Assembly (NCBI RefSeq): GCF_019443965.1
Contig: NZ_CP040814.1
Span: 1,488,001-1,552,000 of the forward strand
Direction: 5' to 3'
DNA length: 64,000 nucleotides
DNA from: Salinibacterium sp. M195
GTDB taxonomy: Bacteria > Actinomycetota > Actinomycetes > Actinomycetales > Microbacteriaceae
Shown: one piece after another, positions 17,615 through 26,254 of the stretch
Numbering within the stretch: the first letter of the stretch is position 1
How the letters are laid out: the number at the start of each line of letters is the position of its first letter
Position numbers and translations under genes: made by a program
Notes under the pieces: generated by a model
Databases searched by the model: none
Told to the model about the DNA's origin: nothing
The model's input: the letters and a program-made list of their open reading frames with translations, nothing else

Positions 17615-18052
17615 GTGGCTGTAAAGATTCGTTTGAAGCGCATGGGCAAGATCCGTGCACCCTACTACCGCATCGTCATTGCTGACTCGCGCAAGAAGCG
17701 CGATGGTCGTGTCATTGAAGAAATCGGAAAGTACCACCCCACCGAGGAGCCCTCGTTCATCGAGGTCGAATCCGAGCGTGCACAGTACTGGTTGAGCGTT
17801 GGCGCGCAGCCTAGCCCGCAGGTTGAGGCAATCCTCAAGCTGACCGGCGACTGGGGCATCTTCAAGGGTGACAAGAACGCGGTAAGCACCGTCAAGGTCA
17901 AGGAAGCCAAGGCAGAGTTCCAGGCTGACGAGAAGAAGAAGCCTGTTCTCAAGCCCAAGGTTGAAAAGGCTGAGCCTAAGGCCGAAGAGGCTCCCGCAGC
18001 AGAAGCTCCCGTCGCAGACGAGACTCCTGCAGCAGACGCAGACAAGGCTTAG
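17615..18052 (+). CDS. rpsP: 30S ribosomal protein S16
   Basis: 145 residues from GTG 17615. The N-terminal 80 residues are canonical S16 ([20 protein letters not shown], then [14 protein letters not shown]). The remaining 60 residues are an Ala/Glu/Lys/Pro-rich tail, an actinobacterial-style extension probably disordered. It is first in the rpsP-KH-rimM-trmD operon, with three bases to the KH gene. Confidence 0.98.
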   Translation: MAVKIRLKRMGKIRAPYYRIVIADSRKKRDGRVIEEIGKYHPTEEPSFIEVESERAQYWLSVGAQPSPQVEAILKLTGDWGIFKGDKNAVSTVKVKEAKAEFQADEKKKPVLKPKVEKAEPKAEEAPAAEAPVADETPAADADKA

Positions 18053-18055
18053 CAA

Positions 18056-18292
18056 TTGCTTGCTCCCGCTCTAGAACACCTCGTCAAAGGTATCGTCGAC
18101 CACCCCGAAGAGGTTCAAGTCGTTGCGAAGAACACGCAACGTGGTGAACTTCTTGAGGTTCGCGTGCACCCAGAAGATCTTGGCCGCGTAATCGGTCGCT
18201 CTGGTCGCACCGCGAAAGCACTGCGTACGCTGATCACGGCTCTTGCCGATGGTCGCAAGGTACGTGTCGACGTCGTCGACACTGACTTTTAA
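18056..18292 (+). CDS. khpA: KH-domain RNA-binding protein (KhpA-like)
   Basis: 78 residues with TTG start. A single type II KH domain with GRVIGRSGRTA carrying the GxxG RNA-grip loop at about 44-54. Such proteins act as small RNA chaperones, and the rpsP-KH-rimM order is conserved in Gram-positive bacteria. In other species KhpA pairs with KhpB (Jag); no jag gene is in this window. Coupled by three-base gaps on both sides. Confidence 0.92.
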   Translation: MLAPALEHLVKGIVDHPEEVQVVAKNTQRGELLEVRVHPEDLGRVIGRSGRTAKALRTLITALADGRKVRVDVVDTDF

Positions 18293-18295
18293 CCA

Positions 18296-18925
18296 GTGGG
18301 CGAAGTAAAGATTCCCCGCGAAGGCCGCACACAGCTGCGGGTGGGGCGCCTGACGAAGGCTCATGGGCTCAAGGGAGCTGTAAAAGTAGAGATGTACACG
18401 GATGCCCCGGAACGACGTTTCGTTCCGGGCGCCGTGTTCTCCCTGCAGGTGCCAACAAGTTCTGCTTGGCACGGAAAGACACTTGAACTGATTGAACTCA
18501 AGTGGTTCAACGCGCAGCCGGTCGCCTTCTTTAAAGGAGTGCATGACCGCAGCGAGGCTGAGACTCTCGTCAAGGCCATCATGTGGATCGATCACGATCC
18601 AAATGAAGAGCCTGAAGAAGATGCGTGGTTCAACCACCAGCTCATCGGGCTCAAAGTTATTCGTGACGGCAAACAGGTCGGAACTCTCGCGCAGGTTGAT
18701 CACTTCCCAGCGCAAGATCTGCTGACCGTCACCACCGACAACGGCGACGTTCTGGTGCCCTTCGTAAAATCGATCGTGGCCAGTGTCGACATCGAGGCCG
18801 GCGAAATAGTAGTTACGCCGCCGCCCGGACTCTTCGAAGAAGTTACGGAAGAGGCAACCGCTGCCGTCTCGGAAGAGGCGCCGAGTGCAGTTTCTGACGA
18901 GGCCGACGCGCCCGAGTGCGACTAG
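18296..18925 (+). CDS. rimM: 16S rRNA processing / ribosome maturation factor RimM
   Basis: 209 residues from GTG 18296. The N-terminal beta-barrel ([20 protein letters not shown]) is followed by a PRC-barrel ([35 protein letters not shown]). It binds S19 and assists 30S head assembly. About 30 C-terminal residues are a Glu/Ala-rich extension. It lies between the KH gene and trmD in the usual order. Confidence 0.95.
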   Translation: MGEVKIPREGRTQLRVGRLTKAHGLKGAVKVEMYTDAPERRFVPGAVFSLQVPTSSAWHGKTLELIELKWFNAQPVAFFKGVHDRSEAETLVKAIMWIDHDPNEEPEEDAWFNHQLIGLKVIRDGKQVGTLAQVDHFPAQDLLTVTTDNGDVLVPFVKSIVASVDIEAGEIVVTPPPGLFEEVTEEATAAVSEEAPSAVSDEADAPECD

Positions 18926-18941
18926 TAGCGAGGGTCAACGC

Positions 18942-19628
18942 GTGCGCATCGACATCGTGACGATCTTCCCGGATTTCTTTGGGGTGCTCGACATCTCCCT
19001 TCTCGGCAAAGCGCGTGAGCGTGGAATTATCGATCTTGGCGTGCATGATTTGCGCGATTACACCCATGATCGTCACCGCACCGTCGACGACACCCCTTAT
19101 GGCGGTGGCGCCGGAATGGTGATGCGCCCCGAACCATGGGGTGACGCTCTGGATGCCGTGCTGACGCCAGAAACTGTAGTGATCGTTCCGACTCCTGCCG
19201 GGGTCCCTTTCACGCAGGCTGCGGCCCGCGAGCTGGCAGAAGAGAAGCATCTCGTGTTCACGTGCGGGCGCTATGAGGGTATCGACCAGAGAGTCATCGA
19301 CTACGCGGCATCCACGGTTCGTGTTCGCGAGATTAGCCTCGGCGACTACGTGCTCAACGGTGGCGAGGTTGCAACGATGGCCATGATCGAAGCGATCGGT
19401 CGTCTTGTGCCTGGTGTCATCGGCAACCCCGAGAGTCTGACCGAGGAGAGCCACGAGCAGGGGCTCCTCGAATATCCGAGCTATACGAAGCCGTCGACGT
19501 GGCGTGAGCGGTCAGTTCCTGACATTTTGCTCAGCGGAAACCACAAAGCGATTGCCGACTGGCGTCACGAGCAACAGCTCGAACGCACCCGTCGGGTTCG
19601 CCCTGATCTGCTCCCTGACGGGCAGTAG
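18942..19628 (+). CDS. trmD: tRNA (guanine-N1)-methyltransferase
   Basis: 228 residues. It methylates G37 of tRNAs to prevent frameshifting. The N terminus [28 protein letters not shown], and the SAM-binding trefoil-knot segment [15 protein letters not shown] near residue 130 are diagnostic. GTG 18942 was chosen because the N terminus matches the family exactly. A start at 18885 would overlap rimM and add unrelated residues. It lies 16 bases after rimM. Confidence 0.97.
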   Translation: MRIDIVTIFPDFFGVLDISLLGKARERGIIDLGVHDLRDYTHDRHRTVDDTPYGGGAGMVMRPEPWGDALDAVLTPETVVIVPTPAGVPFTQAAARELAEEKHLVFTCGRYEGIDQRVIDYAASTVRVREISLGDYVLNGGEVATMAMIEAIGRLVPGVIGNPESLTEESHEQGLLEYPSYTKPSTWRERSVPDILLSGNHKAIADWRHEQQLERTRRVRPDLLPDGQ

Positions 19629-19661
19629 AACAACTCTCTCGTGCGAGCTGATCGCTCCTTG

Positions 19662-20429
19662 TTACTTGCGTGCGGTGAGAACGAGCGGTCCTTCTGGAGT
19701 AATGGCCACCGTGTGCTCGAAATGTGCGGCACGCGAGCCGTCGATGCTCCGCAGCGTCCAGCCATCATCATCGGTGTAGATCTCGTGAGTGCCGATCATG
19801 AGCCACGGCTCGATCGCAAAGACAAGTCCTGGCTTGAGCGGCATACCCCGGCGTGCCTTGCCGTCATTGGGGATGTGCGGGTCACCGTGCATTTCGCGGC
19901 CAACTCCGTGGCCGCCGAAGTCGAGATTCACTTCGTAGCCAGCGCCGTAGGCAACATCGCCGATTGCAGCGGAGATGCCACCGATGCGATTACCAACAAC
20001 GGCTGCGGCGATTCCCGCATCGAGAGCGCGAGAAGTGGCATCCATCAGTTTGATGTCTTCATCACGCGGGGTGCCAACCGCGAACGTGATGGCAGAGTCT
20101 GCAACCCAGCCGTCGACCGCAACAGCAAAGTCGAGGCTGACCAGGTCGCCGTCCTTGAGGGTGTAGTCGTGGGGGAGCCCATGCAAGGCGGCGTCATTGA
20201 CAGAGGTGCAAATGACCTTGCCGAAGGGTGAGGCGCCAAACGAGGGGTGGTAGTCGATGTAGCAGCTCTCAGCGCCGCGTTCGCGGATCATGCTGTGGGC
20301 AAGTGCATCGATCTCGAGCAGGTTGATGCCCACCTTAGAAGCCGCCTGAGTGGCGGTGAGCACGCTGGCGACAAACTCGCCTGCAGCTTTCATCTCATTA
20401 ATTTCGGCGGGCGTTCTCAACTCGATCAT
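19662..20429 (-). CDS. map: Methionine aminopeptidase type I
   Basis: 255 residues. It removes initiator Met from nascent proteins and uses two metal ions. Metal ligands are in DLVSLDFAVAVDGWVADSA (two Asp), GHGVGREMHGDP (His), AIEPWLMIG (Glu) and a second Glu near the C terminus (FEHTVAIT). ATG 20429 begins MIELRTPAEINEMKAAG, the standard N terminus. AGAGG lies ten bases upstream. It converges on trmD with 33 bases between. Confidence 0.95.
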   Translation of the reverse strand: MIELRTPAEINEMKAAGEFVASVLTATQAASKVGINLLEIDALAHSMIRERGAESCYIDYHPSFGASPFGKVICTSVNDAALHGLPHDYTLKDGDLVSLDFAVAVDGWVADSAITFAVGTPRDEDIKLMDATSRALDAGIAAAVVGNRIGGISAAIGDVAYGAGYEVNLDFGGHGVGREMHGDPHIPNDGKARRGMPLKPGLVFAIEPWLMIGTHEIYTDDDGWTLRSIDGSRAAHFEHTVAITPEGPLVLTARK

Positions 20430-20529
20430 TCGGTGGTTGCCTCTTTCGTGTGTGCTGCCGAGAGTTGCGCAATGAACTCTCACAGTCTTTTCATGAACAG
20501 CTTCTCAGCAATCCCGATCACATCGAAGA

Positions 20530-20535
20530 TACCCT
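20530..20535 (+). promoter_or_regulatory. -10 box TACCCT, near-leaderless
   Basis: TACCCT ends seven bases before ATG 20543, a spacing that places the transcript start at or one base from the codon. Confidence 0.4.
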
Positions 20536-20542
20536 GTGAAGC

Positions 20543-21028
20543 ATGATGATCAGGCGTGCGTTCTACTACTGGCAGTTCATCGCGGTAATCGTGTTGCCGC
20601 TGTGGGTCTTGGTTGCGCGCGGAATCTACGGTTCGAGCGTCGGCTGGGACTTCGTATTGTTTCTCGTCTTGTGCCCGATTCTGGCGTTCGCGCTCCTCGC
20701 GATTGCCGGTCTCACGACGGCGCGCAAGAGTGTTCGTAACTCGCGCACCGTTTCGTGGATAGATGCGGGCGTTCTTACTGTTTGGCACGCCGCGATTATC
20801 ATTTATGGTTTTGTGGATGCGCCGTTCCCGGCAACACTAATTGTGATTGTGGCGATCGCCGCGTTCTGGATCGCGCTCTGGCAGCTCGTCACGGAGACGC
20901 GTAACCGCTTTACGAGCTTGGTTGAGGGCTTTGAGCGCGACGCACAACGGCCAACCAGACCGGGCGAGCGCCTCGACAATGGCAACGTCATCATCCTTGA
21001 CGGTGATGAGAATCGCACTTTCGACTAA
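20543..21028 (+). CDS. Four-TM membrane protein of unknown function
   Basis: 161 residues. Hydrophobic spans lie at about 12-28, 35-56, 76-92 and 96-114. The last 40 residues are a charged cytoplasmic tail ending LDNGNVIILDGDENRTFD. I do not recognise the family. The gene is short and lies between divergent map and the rplS leader. Small proteins like this are common near rplS/map in Microbacteriaceae-type genomes, but no function follows from that. Confidence 0.7.
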   Translation: MMIRRAFYYWQFIAVIVLPLWVLVARGIYGSSVGWDFVLFLVLCPILAFALLAIAGLTTARKSVRNSRTVSWIDAGVLTVWHAAIIIYGFVDAPFPATLIVIVAIAAFWIALWQLVTETRNRFTSLVEGFERDAQRPTRPGERLDNGNVIILDGDENRTFD

Positions 21029-21033
21029 ATCTG

Positions 21034-21042
21034 TGGCAGAAT
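21034..21042 (+). promoter_or_regulatory. Extended -10 element TGG-CAGAAT of rplS
   Basis: The same nine bases as upstream of rpsP. The start point is expected near 21049, giving a leader of about 110 bases. No good -35 is visible, which fits an extended -10 promoter. Confidence 0.45.
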
Positions 21043-21047
21043 TGTCC

Positions 21048-21160
21048 ATTGTGCTCGCGCACGACTCTGCCATGAGGGCGTCGTAACCGCTTGAAGCACA
21101 ATCTTTCTCTTATCTAACTAGGTGTGTTCGACTCATGGCGGGCGCAGAGAGCGATCAATA
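21048..21160 (+). promoter_or_regulatory. Structured leader of rplS
   Basis: ATTGTGCT (21048-21055) pairs perfectly with AGCACAAT (21095-21102) and encloses ACGAC/GTCGT (21061-21065 with 21080-21084). A pyrimidine-rich linker (CTTTCTCTTATCT) follows, and the ATG is at 21161. The layout, with two nested stems at the very 5' end, resembles a ribosomal-protein autoregulatory leader; no known family can be named from sequence alone. Confidence 0.4.
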
Positions 21161-21508
21161 ATGCATATTCTCGATGACGTCGACAAGGCGTCTCTCAAAG
21201 ACAACATTCCTGATTTCCGTGCCGGCGATAACGTCAAGGTTCACGTAAACATCATCGAAGGTACGCGCTCGCGTATCCAGGTGTTCCAGGGCGTAGTCAT
21301 CGGTCGTTCAGGCGATGGCGTTCGCGAGACCTTCACGGTCCGCAAGGTCAGCTTCCAGGTCGGAGTCGAGCGTACCTTCCCGGTTCACTCCCCAGTAATC
21401 GACCACATTGAGCTAGTTTCACGCGGTCTTGTTCGCCGCGCCAAGCTGTACTACTTGCGCGAACTTCGCGGCAAGAAGGCAAAGATCAAAGAGAAGCGCG
21501 ACAACTAA
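21161..21508 (+). CDS. rplS: 50S ribosomal protein L19
   Basis: 115 residues. [19 protein letters not shown] is the family N terminus, and the [16 protein letters not shown] and [20 protein letters not shown] segments are diagnostic. L19 sits at the 30S-50S interface. An upstream in-frame start at 21122 lies inside the leader and has no similarity. lepB follows after a hairpin. Confidence 0.97.
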   Translation: MHILDDVDKASLKDNIPDFRAGDNVKVHVNIIEGTRSRIQVFQGVVIGRSGDGVRETFTVRKVSFQVGVERTFPVHSPVIDHIELVSRGLVRRAKLYYLRELRGKKAKIKEKRDN

Positions 21509-21534
21509 ACACGTTCGCAATTCACAAACCAATT

Positions 21535-21563
21535 GCTCCCAGCGGCTTATGCTTGCTGGGAGC
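21535..21563 (+). terminator. Hairpin between rplS and lepB
   Basis: GCTCCCAGC (21535-21543) and GCTGGGAGC (21555-21563) form a perfect nine-base stem with an 11-base loop, followed by TTTGGGGTT. The tail is T-poor and the lepB ATG is only 11 bases later. It may therefore attenuate readthrough rather than fully terminate. Confidence 0.65.
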
Positions 21564-21574
21564 TTTGGGGTTAA

Positions 21575-22330
21575 ATGACAAACGAATTTACTGAAGACAC
21601 GCTGCAGAGCAGCCGTGATCGCCGTCGCGATGCTGCCCCCAAGGGTGGTGGGTGGAAGATCTTCCTTCGCGACCTAGTGATCATCTTCGTTGCCGCCATC
21701 CTGATCTCGTTTCTCATCAAGACGTACTTAGTGCGCTCGTTCTACATTCCGTCGACGTCGATGGTTAATACTTTGCAAGTTGATGACCGTATTCTCGTCA
21801 ACCAGCTCGAACCGAGATTCTTTCCCATCTCTCATGGCGACGTTGTCGTCTTCACTGATCCTGGCGGCTGGCTTCCTCCCGTCTCGAACGTGCCTGACAA
21901 CTGGTTCGTTGGTGCGGTAGACGGTGTGCTGGCCTTTGTGGGTTTGAGTGCCCCAGACAGCAGCAACCACCTCATTAAGCGTGTGATCGGTCTGCCAGGA
22001 GACACCATCGAGTGCTGCAATGAATTCGGGCAGTTGGTGGTCAACGGCATTCCACTTGAAGAGCCCTACATTGTGCTCCCGGATGCGGTGACCAAGGTCA
22101 CTCCCGAAGATTTCTCCGTCACGGTGCCCGATGATTCCATTTGGGTCATGGGTGACAACCGCTACAACTCCGCCGACTCTGCCGCTCACCGCGATGACCC
22201 GACTGGTGGCTTCGTGAAGATCGATTCTGTTGTTGGGCGTGCCTTCCTTATTAGCTGGCCGACCGAACGATGGGGAACGTTAGACAACTATCCGACGACG
22301 TTCCAGCAGGTCACGCAGAACGACGAGTAG
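21575..22330 (+). CDS. lepB: Signal peptidase I
   Basis: 251 residues. It removes signal peptides from Sec/Tat substrates. One N-terminal membrane span (about 30-50) precedes the catalytic box IPSTSMVNTL with Ser62. The general-base lysine is K135 in HLIKRVIGLPGDTI. The conserved MGDNRYNSADS box lies near residue 190. It follows L19 and precedes rnhB by three bases, a conserved actinobacterial order. Confidence 0.96.
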   Translation: MTNEFTEDTLQSSRDRRRDAAPKGGGWKIFLRDLVIIFVAAILISFLIKTYLVRSFYIPSTSMVNTLQVDDRILVNQLEPRFFPISHGDVVVFTDPGGWLPPVSNVPDNWFVGAVDGVLAFVGLSAPDSSNHLIKRVIGLPGDTIECCNEFGQLVVNGIPLEEPYIVLPDAVTKVTPEDFSVTVPDDSIWVMGDNRYNSADSAAHRDDPTGGFVKIDSVVGRAFLISWPTERWGTLDNYPTTFQQVTQNDE

Positions 22331-22333
22331 CTC

Positions 22334-22969
22334 GTGGCTGTCTCTGATCCGAGCAACGATGTTGAACTCGAACTCTTTAGCGCTGGTGCGCATGCCGTAA
22401 TCGGCTGCGATGAAGTGGGCAGGGGAGCGATCGCCGGTCCGGTCGGCGTTGGAATGACTGCGCTGATGCCCGCCCATGGCGACTGGCCGGCAGGTCTTCG
22501 TGATTCCAAAATGTTGAGCCAAAAACGCCGGGAGCTTCTGGAGCCCCTCGCGCGCGAGTGGGCCCCACTCTCCGCAGTCGGCTACGCGGATGCCACAGAA
22601 ATTGACTCCATAGGAATCACCGCCGCCCTCGGGCTGGCAGGCAAGCGCGCTCTCATCCAACTTCACGAAGCGGGCCTCGACATTATGGCGAGCGTTGTGC
22701 TGCTGGACGGCAGCACCGACTGGCTCAGTGGCGCCCTGAGCGTTGCGCCACGAGTGCATACCAGGGTCAAGGCTGACCGTGATTGTGTGTCGGTTGCTGC
22801 GGCATCCGTTGTAGCGAAAGTGCAGCGTGATCGCATCATGATTGCCGCCGATGCGGAATACCCCGGGTATCACTGGCCGAGCAACAAAGGGTACGGTTCA
22901 GCCGCCCATTTTGAGGGGATTCGCAGCCTCGGCGCTACCGAACTTCATCGGCACACATGGTTGCGCTAG
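22334..22969 (+). CDS. rnhB: Ribonuclease HII
   Basis: 211 residues from GTG 22334. It removes ribonucleotides from DNA and RNA in hybrids. The metal-binding GCDEVGRGAIAGP carries D26 and E27. The third Asp is in VVLLDGSTD, and DRDCVSVAAASVVAKVQRD follows. The GYGSAAHFEGIRSLG C-terminal segment is typical. It is coupled to lepB by a three-base gap. Confidence 0.96.
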   Translation: MAVSDPSNDVELELFSAGAHAVIGCDEVGRGAIAGPVGVGMTALMPAHGDWPAGLRDSKMLSQKRRELLEPLAREWAPLSAVGYADATEIDSIGITAALGLAGKRALIQLHEAGLDIMASVVLLDGSTDWLSGALSVAPRVHTRVKADRDCVSVAAASVVAKVQRDRIMIAADAEYPGYHWPSNKGYGSAAHFEGIRSLGATELHRHTWLR

Positions 22970-22976
22970 CGCGGCC

Positions 22977-22982
22977 TACAAT
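22977..22982 (+). promoter_or_regulatory. -10 box TACAAT upstream of the DUF2469 gene
   Basis: Near-consensus TACAAT ends nine bases before ATG 22992. It would give a two- to three-base leader and an internal promoter within the lepB-rnhB run. Confidence 0.45.
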
Positions 22983-22991
22983 GAATGCAGC

Positions 22992-23315
22992 ATGGATGAA
23001 GACGAGTTTGAAGACTACGACCGCGAGGTCGAGCTAGCGCTGTACCGCGAGTACCGCGATGTAGTGAGCCAGTTCCGTTTTGTGATCGAAACGGAGCGAC
23101 GCTTTTACCTCGCGAACGAGGTCGATTTGGTGCGCCGCGATACCGAGCACGACTTCTACTTCGAGCTCTCGATGACCGATGTGTGGGTGTGGGATGTTTA
23201 CCGTTCCGACCGCTTCGTCAAGAGCGTGCGCGTGCTGACCTTCAAGGACGTCAACATTGAAGAACTCAGTGCCAAGGACCTCGAACTTCCGAAGGAACTC
23301 GCGCTCGACGAATAG
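22992..23315 (+). CDS. DUF2469 family protein
   Basis: 107 residues, strongly acidic at both ends, with EDYDREVELALYREYRDVV, FRFVIETERRFYLANEVDL, and YFELSMTDVWVWDVYR. This small family is restricted to actinobacteria and is almost always next to rnhB. Its function is unknown. ATG 22992 was chosen because the family starts with MDEDEFEDYD and the -10 box is just upstream; a start at 22842 would lie within rnhB. Confidence 0.9.
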   Translation: MDEDEFEDYDREVELALYREYRDVVSQFRFVIETERRFYLANEVDLVRRDTEHDFYFELSMTDVWVWDVYRSDRFVKSVRVLTFKDVNIEELSAKDLELPKELALDE

Positions 23316-23325
23316 CGCTGAGCTT

Positions 23326-26226
23326 CTAGAGCTCGGGTAGGGCTGCAGCGAGCACCTCAGCGAGATGCTTGCCATTGGTGTTTGCGAGCTGTGATGCCTG
23401 CGTGCGACACGAGAATCCGTCGGCGAGCAGTGTGCTGCCAGGCTCCGCGTTTCTGAGCGCGGGCAGGATGCCGTTTTCGGCAACCGCGACAGACACGTCG
23501 TAGTGTCCCTTCTCCATGCCGAAGTTGCCGGCCAGCCCACAGCATCCGCTGATCTCGGTCACGGTTGCGCCCGTGGCGGCGAGCAGAGCGCGATCAGCGT
23601 TGAAACCCATCACCGCGTGCTGGTGGCAGTGGGGCTGTACGACAAAGATTTCACCGGTCAGGTTCGGCGGTTGCCAGCTCGCCGGTCCGACCGGTGCCGG
23701 CGCTGCCAGTAACTCCGCGAGAGTGAATGTCGAGCGGGCCACTGCGGCGGCTGCTGCATTGTTGGGCAACAACTCGGTGAGGTCTGACCGCAAGACCGCC
23801 GTGCACGATGGCTCCAGGCCAACAATCGGGATGCCACGGTCGACATAGCGAGAAAACTCACTCACGAGCTCGGTGAGTTTGTGTCGCGCCCCCGCCAATT
23901 GTCCAGTCGTGATCCAGGTCAGGCCGCAACATACTTCGCGCTCGGGCAGCACGATCTCATAGCCGGCGGCATCGAGCACGCGGATCGTGGCGCGGGCGAT
24001 ATCTGGCGAGAAGTTGTCAGTGAAGGAATCGGCCCAGAGCAGCACTTGCGGGCGTGCGGCAGTGGGCGAAGCGTCGGTCGTCTCGGTCTGTTTGACGGTA
24101 GTTGCCGAGGCCGATTGGCGCGAACCCGCGCGCAGGGCGCGAGCCTCGGAGCTCGAGCGGAAGGGGTGCCGAGCGAAAGCGGGGAACGTGCGCCGAGCAT
24201 CCATTCCGCCAGCCCACAGGGTGATTCGTCGCACGAGGGGCACGCGCAGAACAGCATTCGCGAGCGGGGCGATTGGTGAAATGAGCCGCGCCCAGCGGGG
24301 GAGTTGCCCCAGGAGGTAGTGACTGCGAGGGCGAAGCTTGCCGTCGTAGCGGCGGTGCAACACTTCTGCTTTCAGCGTTGCCATGTCGACGCCCGCGGGG
24401 CAATCACTCGCGCAGGCTTTGCACGAGAGACACAGATCGAGCGCGTCGTGCACTTCTGGCGAGTTGACGCCTCCCGCCACGAGCGTGCCGTTGGCCATTT
24501 CTTGCAGAACGCGGGCGCGCCCTCGGGTGGAGTCCTTTTCGTCGCCGGTCGCCAAGAACGACGGGCACATCACGCCACCCGCAGCCGAATTATCGGCGCG
24601 ACACTTGCCAACGCCAACGCAACGGTGGGCGGCCATCGTGAGATCGCCGTCATCGTCGCTGAAGGCGAAACCATTGACGGCGACGATCGGCAAGGCTGCC
24701 GGACGACGCAGATCGGCATCGACCGGCGCCGGGTCAACAACAATTCCCGGATTCATCAGATTGTTGGGGTCGAAAAGCCGTTTGAACTGCCCGAACAGGT
24801 CAATCGCGGCTGGCGAATACATGTGCGGAAGCAGTTCGCTGCGTGCCCGACCGTCGCCATGCTCGCCAGACAGCGAGCCGCCATGAGAGGCCACGAGTTT
24901 GGCGGCGTCATCCACGAAGGCTCGCAAAACAGCGCCATCCGTCGCGAGAGGAATATCGAGACGAACATGAACGCAACCGTCCCCGAAATGGCCGTACGGC
25001 ATCCCCTCTATTGCGTACTCGGTCAGTAGTTTGTCGAAGTCGCGAAGGTAGGCACCGAGACGCTCGGGAGGGACTGCAGCATCTTCGAACCCCGGCCAGG
25101 CTTGCTTGCCGGATGACGTGCGCCCCGCCAAGCCTGCACCGTCTTCTCGGATGCGCCACAGTTGTTTCGCGGCCACAGCATCGGTGATGACTCGTGCCTC
25201 GATCGCGGCGGAGTCGGCGGCGAGTCGCTTCGCGCGTTGGAGGGTCTCGGCGGGGTCGGCTCCCGTTACCTCCACGAGCAGCCACCCGGCGCCTTGGGGC
25301 AGGGCGGCGACGGCGCTGGCGCCTCGCTGACGGCTGACGGCATCCACAATGCGGGCGTCGAGTCCTTCGATGGCACTGGGATGGTGGGGCAGAAGCGCGG
25401 GCACGGCGTCGGCCGCGGTTGCCATATCGGGGTAGCCGAGCGCGACGAGCAGCGGATGCTGTGGCTCAGCCACGAGCTCGACCGTTGCTTCGAGCACGGT
25501 CACGAGGCTGCCTTCGGTGCCCACGAGACTGCGGGCCAGGTTATTGCCGTGCTCGGGGAGCAGGTGTTCGAGACTGTAGCCCGACACCTGACGACCGAAG
25601 CGACCGAGCTCGGTGCGCATCGTTGCGAGGTTGTCGTTGACGAGGGCCGCAATGCCGTTTACCGCGCTGGGATCGTCGGCGGCGATGAACCGCCTACCGA
25701 GACCGTCGACAACGTCGAGGCTGAGCACGTTGTCCGCCGTTTTCCCGAACTGCAGGGAGTGGGCTCCGCACGCGTTATTGCCGATCATTCCGCCGAGGGT
25801 GCAGCGGGACGATGTTGAAGGGTCGGGGCCGAAGCGTAAACCGTGGGGGTGCGCAGCTGTTTGGAGAGTGGTCAGAACGGTTCCGGGCTGTACGCGCGCG
25901 GTGCGAGCATCCGGGTCGATTTCGATCACCTGGTTGAGGTGGCGCGAGAAGTCGAGAACAATGCCTGTGCCGATAGCATTGCCCGCGATTGAGGTGCCGC
26001 CGCCCCGAGAAGTGACCGGCGTGCTACTTTCGCGGCTGATCGCGAACGCCGCGAGCACATCGTCGGTGTCGCGCGGGAACACGACCACGTGCGGCACAAC
26101 ACGATAATTGGAGGCGTCGCTGGAGTACTCGGCGCGACGACGCGTGCTGTCATCGACCTCGCCACCGACCGCGGAGCGCAGGGCGTGAACGACTTCGCTG
26201 CGATCCTGCAGAGAAGTGTCTGGCAT
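23326..26226 (-). CDS. FAD-binding and Fe-S-binding oxidoreductase (GlcD-GlpC-type fusion)
   Basis: 966 residues. The N-terminal FAD_binding_4 domain has TSRGGGTSIAGNAIG near residue 95 and a FAD-oxidase C-terminal domain to about 520. A ferredoxin-like part follows with CVGVGKCRADN...MCPSF and CLSCKACASDCPAGVD (4Fe-4S, near residue 625). Two CCG domains end with CCGLTW and CCGLAGNFGMEKGHYD. This matches YdiJ/D-lactate or D-2-hydroxyacid dehydrogenase fusions that oxidise a 2-hydroxyacid and pass electrons on through Fe-S. The exact substrate is undetermined. It is divergent from lysE with 28 bases between start codons. Confidence 0.88.
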   Translation of the reverse strand: MPDTSLQDRSEVVHALRSAVGGEVDDSTRRRAEYSSDASNYRVVPHVVVFPRDTDDVLAAFAISRESSTPVTSRGGGTSIAGNAIGTGIVLDFSRHLNQVIEIDPDARTARVQPGTVLTTLQTAAHPHGLRFGPDPSTSSRCTLGGMIGNNACGAHSLQFGKTADNVLSLDVVDGLGRRFIAADDPSAVNGIAALVNDNLATMRTELGRFGRQVSGYSLEHLLPEHGNNLARSLVGTEGSLVTVLEATVELVAEPQHPLLVALGYPDMATAADAVPALLPHHPSAIEGLDARIVDAVSRQRGASAVAALPQGAGWLLVEVTGADPAETLQRAKRLAADSAAIEARVITDAVAAKQLWRIREDGAGLAGRTSSGKQAWPGFEDAAVPPERLGAYLRDFDKLLTEYAIEGMPYGHFGDGCVHVRLDIPLATDGAVLRAFVDDAAKLVASHGGSLSGEHGDGRARSELLPHMYSPAAIDLFGQFKRLFDPNNLMNPGIVVDPAPVDADLRRPAALPIVAVNGFAFSDDDGDLTMAAHRCVGVGKCRADNSAAGGVMCPSFLATGDEKDSTRGRARVLQEMANGTLVAGGVNSPEVHDALDLCLSCKACASDCPAGVDMATLKAEVLHRRYDGKLRPRSHYLLGQLPRWARLISPIAPLANAVLRVPLVRRITLWAGGMDARRTFPAFARHPFRSSSEARALRAGSRQSASATTVKQTETTDASPTAARPQVLLWADSFTDNFSPDIARATIRVLDAAGYEIVLPEREVCCGLTWITTGQLAGARHKLTELVSEFSRYVDRGIPIVGLEPSCTAVLRSDLTELLPNNAAAAAVARSTFTLAELLAAPAPVGPASWQPPNLTGEIFVVQPHCHQHAVMGFNADRALLAATGATVTEISGCCGLAGNFGMEKGHYDVSVAVAENGILPALRNAEPGSTLLADGFSCRTQASQLANTNGKHLAEVLAAALPEL

Positions 26227-26232
26227 CCCCCT

Positions 26233-26238
26233 ATTGTG
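26233..26238 (-). promoter_or_regulatory. -10 box CACAAT of the FAD/Fe-S gene
   Basis: Minus-strand CACAAT ends six bases before the ATG at 26226, the leaderless spacing. Confidence 0.45.
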
Positions 26239-26242
26239 CCTC

Positions 26243-26248
26243 TAGAGT
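26243..26248 (+). promoter_or_regulatory. -10 box TAGAGT of the LysE gene
   Basis: TAGAGT ends six bases before ATG 26255. Only four bases separate it from the opposing -10 box at 26233-26238. Confidence 0.45.
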
Positions 26249-26254
26249 CAATTC

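Noticed and set aside
24304..25029. 241-codon plus-strand frame opposite the FAD/Fe-S gene
   Set aside because: Antisense shadow; the minus-strand protein has all domain motifs.
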